Assembly: GCA_024684085.1 (NCBI GenBank) | Contig: JAIKXM010000005.1 | Location: 35,506-99,505, forward strand | DNA length: 64,000 bases | Direction of reading: 5' to 3' | Source of the DNA: Lachnospiraceae bacterium | GTDB taxonomy: Bacteria; Bacillota; Clostridia; Lachnospirales; Lachnospiraceae | Shown: positions 62,351-64,000 of the stretch, one piece after another | Layout of the letters: the number at the start of each line of letters is the position of its first letter | Position numbering within the stretch: position 1 is the first letter of the stretch | Notes under the pieces: generated by a model | Told to the model about the DNA's origin: nothing | Database searches by the model: none | Seen by the model: the letters and a program-made list of their open reading frames with translations, nothing else | Made by a program: the position numbers and the translations under genes

Positions 62351-63730
62351 TCAATCATTGTCCGACAGACTGTCCACGACCGCTCTAAGCTCTCTTGCCG
62401 CATCCAGACATTCTCCGGTGCTATTCTTATTCTCATTGGCGAGCATATTAAGCTCCCCTATACATTGCATGGCATCCATGCCGACCCTTACGGAAGCAGC
62501 CGCAGCCTCTCCCATCTTAGTCATTGTATCATCCACTCTCACCACTGCTTCAGCCAGGCGGTCGGTAGAAAGTGATATCTGTTCCACATTTCTTAACATA
62601 TCCAGAGCATCCTTGCGATAGACAGCCGTCAATTCCGCAAATTGCTCATAATCCCTTATGGCAGAATTCTGCATCAGCTCACATGCCTGCAGCATAACCG
62701 TATTCATCTTAACTACAGCCTCATCAAAACCGGATATCTCTGCATTAATCTCATTGATAATATTCTGAACTCTTCGTGCGAAGTTACCAAGCTTACCCGT
62801 AACTGCGGTAAAGTCCTGATTGTTATTCCCGGCGGAAGCCGCTTCAAGTCCCGAATTAAAGGCCAGCATACCCGCATCCTGTGTGACCGCCATACACTCA
62901 TCCGTAAGACTGTTGATGCGGTCGATCACCTCGCTGTCTATTATAGACGCCTTCATCGCTTTCAGCATATCCCGATAACTGTCGGCAATACGCCCACCGG
63001 ATGACAACTGCACTTCCAGAACACCTTCCGCCTTACGACTAAGGTCACCGGCCCTTGAAAGACTGTTTCCAATACATTCTCTGGCCACAACGGCTTCATG
63101 GCTTAAGCCTTCCATTGCATTCCTTAACGCTTCAATGCTTGCGGCATTCCCCTGCATTCCCGCGCTAAGATTCTTCATGCTCCTGTATGTGATATCGCTC
63201 TTACCTGCCACCTCATTCATGGAAGAGAGCGACTTATCCAACGAATCCGTGATCACGCCTGCATTATAGAGTATCCTGTCAGACAGCTCTGTATATCTCC
63301 CGGCCAGTTCTTCTATCCCTCTGGCAAAACATCCCAGTTCTGACTCTTCCTCCATGATCGTCTGCGGTATAACACTCCCACGACCATTATTACGGTTAAG
63401 ATCATCCAGTCTCTTCTGAACTGCCCTTACATCTCTGAAGCTTCTGACACCTCTTGCCAGTCCCAGACCTGCGCCTATGGCTCCGGCTGTCACAGCTATG
63501 ATGAGCATCGCTACGGTAACAGCTCCTGCCCCCATACCCGGCATGGCTCCCGATACACGAAAAACAGCCATCAACAACATCATGGACATCAGCGAGCCCA
63601 GCATGGTAAGTAAGCCTCCACCCAACAACATCTCGAATCTCAGAGAATGGAAGAAAGAACGTACCCTGCCTCTATCGACTATCCTGCGCTTCCTGACACC
63701 GCTTAATCCGCTTTTTGTCTTTAACTTCAT
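62351..63730 (-). CDS. Methyl-accepting chemotaxis-like protein without a periplasmic sensor
   Basis: 459 aa. Two membrane helices (about 32-58 and 68-93) are joined by a very short loop, so there is no external sensor domain. A coiled-coil signalling region follows; MLAFNSGLEAASAGNNNQDF is the equivalent of the conserved LLALNAAIEAARAGE hairpin tip but with an altered sequence. It probably senses membrane or internal state. Co-transcribed with the EAL/HDOD gene. A MITE-like element lies 100 bp upstream. Confidence 0.85.
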   Translation of the reverse strand: MKLKTKSGLSGVRKRRIVDRGRVRSFFHSLRFEMLLGGGLLTMLGSLMSMMLLMAVFRVSGAMPGMGAGAVTVAMLIIAVTAGAIGAGLGLARGVRSFRDVRAVQKRLDDLNRNNGRGSVIPQTIMEEESELGCFARGIEELAGRYTELSDRILYNAGVITDSLDKSLSSMNEVAGKSDITYRSMKNLSAGMQGNAASIEALRNAMEGLSHEAVVARECIGNSLSRAGDLSRKAEGVLEVQLSSGGRIADSYRDMLKAMKASIIDSEVIDRINSLTDECMAVTQDAGMLAFNSGLEAASAGNNNQDFTAVTGKLGNFARRVQNIINEINAEISGFDEAVVKMNTVMLQACELMQNSAIRDYEQFAELTAVYRKDALDMLRNVEQISLSTDRLAEAVVRVDDTMTKMGEAAAASVRVGMDAMQCIGELNMLANENKNSTGECLDAARELRAVVDSLSDND

Positions 63731-63829
63731 TATCTTTAATCTCTCGTTAGAATACTAATAAAATTATAGCATATTTGCATACCAATAAAAACAAAAAAAT
63801 CCCCTGTCAGAAAGTTAAGGAAATTGCCC

Positions 63830-64000
63830 ATTAATGTTCACACCCGTGTTTTTTAAATAGCTACAGGAAATATATTCACTATAAACGCCTATGTGGGCGT
63901 CGGCACTTAGCGAGGCAAAGCCGAGCTTAGTGTCCGCTACGCTCACATCGGAGCGAGAGCGCCGTTTCGGTGAATATATTTCCTGTAGCGGACAGACACC
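63830..64000 (-). mobile_element. MITE-like element, copy 5 (cut by the window end)
   Basis: Same orientation as copy 2. The outer end is diverged (ATTAATGTTCAC), the inner 19-bp arms are perfect, and the sequence stops a few bases before the expected right terminus. Lies upstream of the chemoreceptor gene. Confidence 0.88.

Overview
The window reads as a chromosomal segment of a mid-GC (about 40-45 % by eye) Firmicute, most likely a Lachnospiraceae member close to Butyrivibrio or Pseudobutyrivibrio. The reasons are the rplKA-rplJL-rpoBC order with a classic L10 leader, zinc-ribbon rpmG next to secE-nusG, AGGAGG-type ribosome binding sites, frequent TTG/GTG starts, GH65 phosphorylase loci, and a giant GLUG/Listeria-Bacteroides-repeat surface protein. 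Nearly every gene is on the minus strand; the plus-strand genes are an acyltransferase (24.0 kb), a LacI regulator (38.7 kb) and a small XRE regulator (58.9 kb). The species is inferred, not proven.

Layout: 0-10.5 kb is the transcription/translation block (rpoC 5' part, rpoB, rplL, rplJ, rplA, rplK, nusG, secE, rpmG), interrupted by a CapA-like gene. 10.8-16.3 kb holds an AlkD-like DNA repair protein, a flotillin, a membrane diguanylate cyclase, tcdA and an unknown protein. 16.4-23.4 kb is one 2324-residue secreted repeat protein. 25.2-32.1 kb is an ABC exporter whose ATPase and two permeases are separated by about 4 kb of accessory genes (GNATs, serine hydrolase, nucleoside phosphorylase) and at least three broken genes. 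32.2-35.4 kb has a 39-residue orphan gene, degV, a glycosyltransferase and an acetyltransferase. 35.5-47.8 kb is an alpha-glucoside utilisation locus: binding protein, two permeases and two GH65 phosphorylases in one operon; beta-phosphoglucomutase, a GH28-like beta-helix protein and a discoidin-domain protein in a second; and a LacI repressor, tied together by matching LacI-type palindromes. 48.3-53.5 kb holds rsmH, an MBL hydrolase, a flavodoxin, a stunted chemoreceptor and the queC-yhhQ-queF queuosine operon behind a long leader. 53.8-64 kb has a PadR/DUF1700/DUF4097 operon, a PD-(D/E)XK transposase-nuclease, a lipoprotein with divergent XRE repressor, a DUF1653 protein, holA, an EAL/HDOD protein and a chemoreceptor.

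The most striking unexplained structure is intergenic DNA. First, five copies of a ~185-bp element have 12-bp terminal inverted repeats (GTTACTGTTCAC), perfect 19-bp inner inverted repeats and 8-bp flanking direct repeats: a non-coding, MITE-like mobile element. Second, a bipartite palindrome is fused to the T-tract of five intrinsic terminators. Third, several short tandem arrays sit on or just after gene stop codons, two of them with the same 34-bp period but unrelated sequence. Fourth, the dyad TGACA-N4-TGTCA occurs eight times, far above chance, mostly inside genes.
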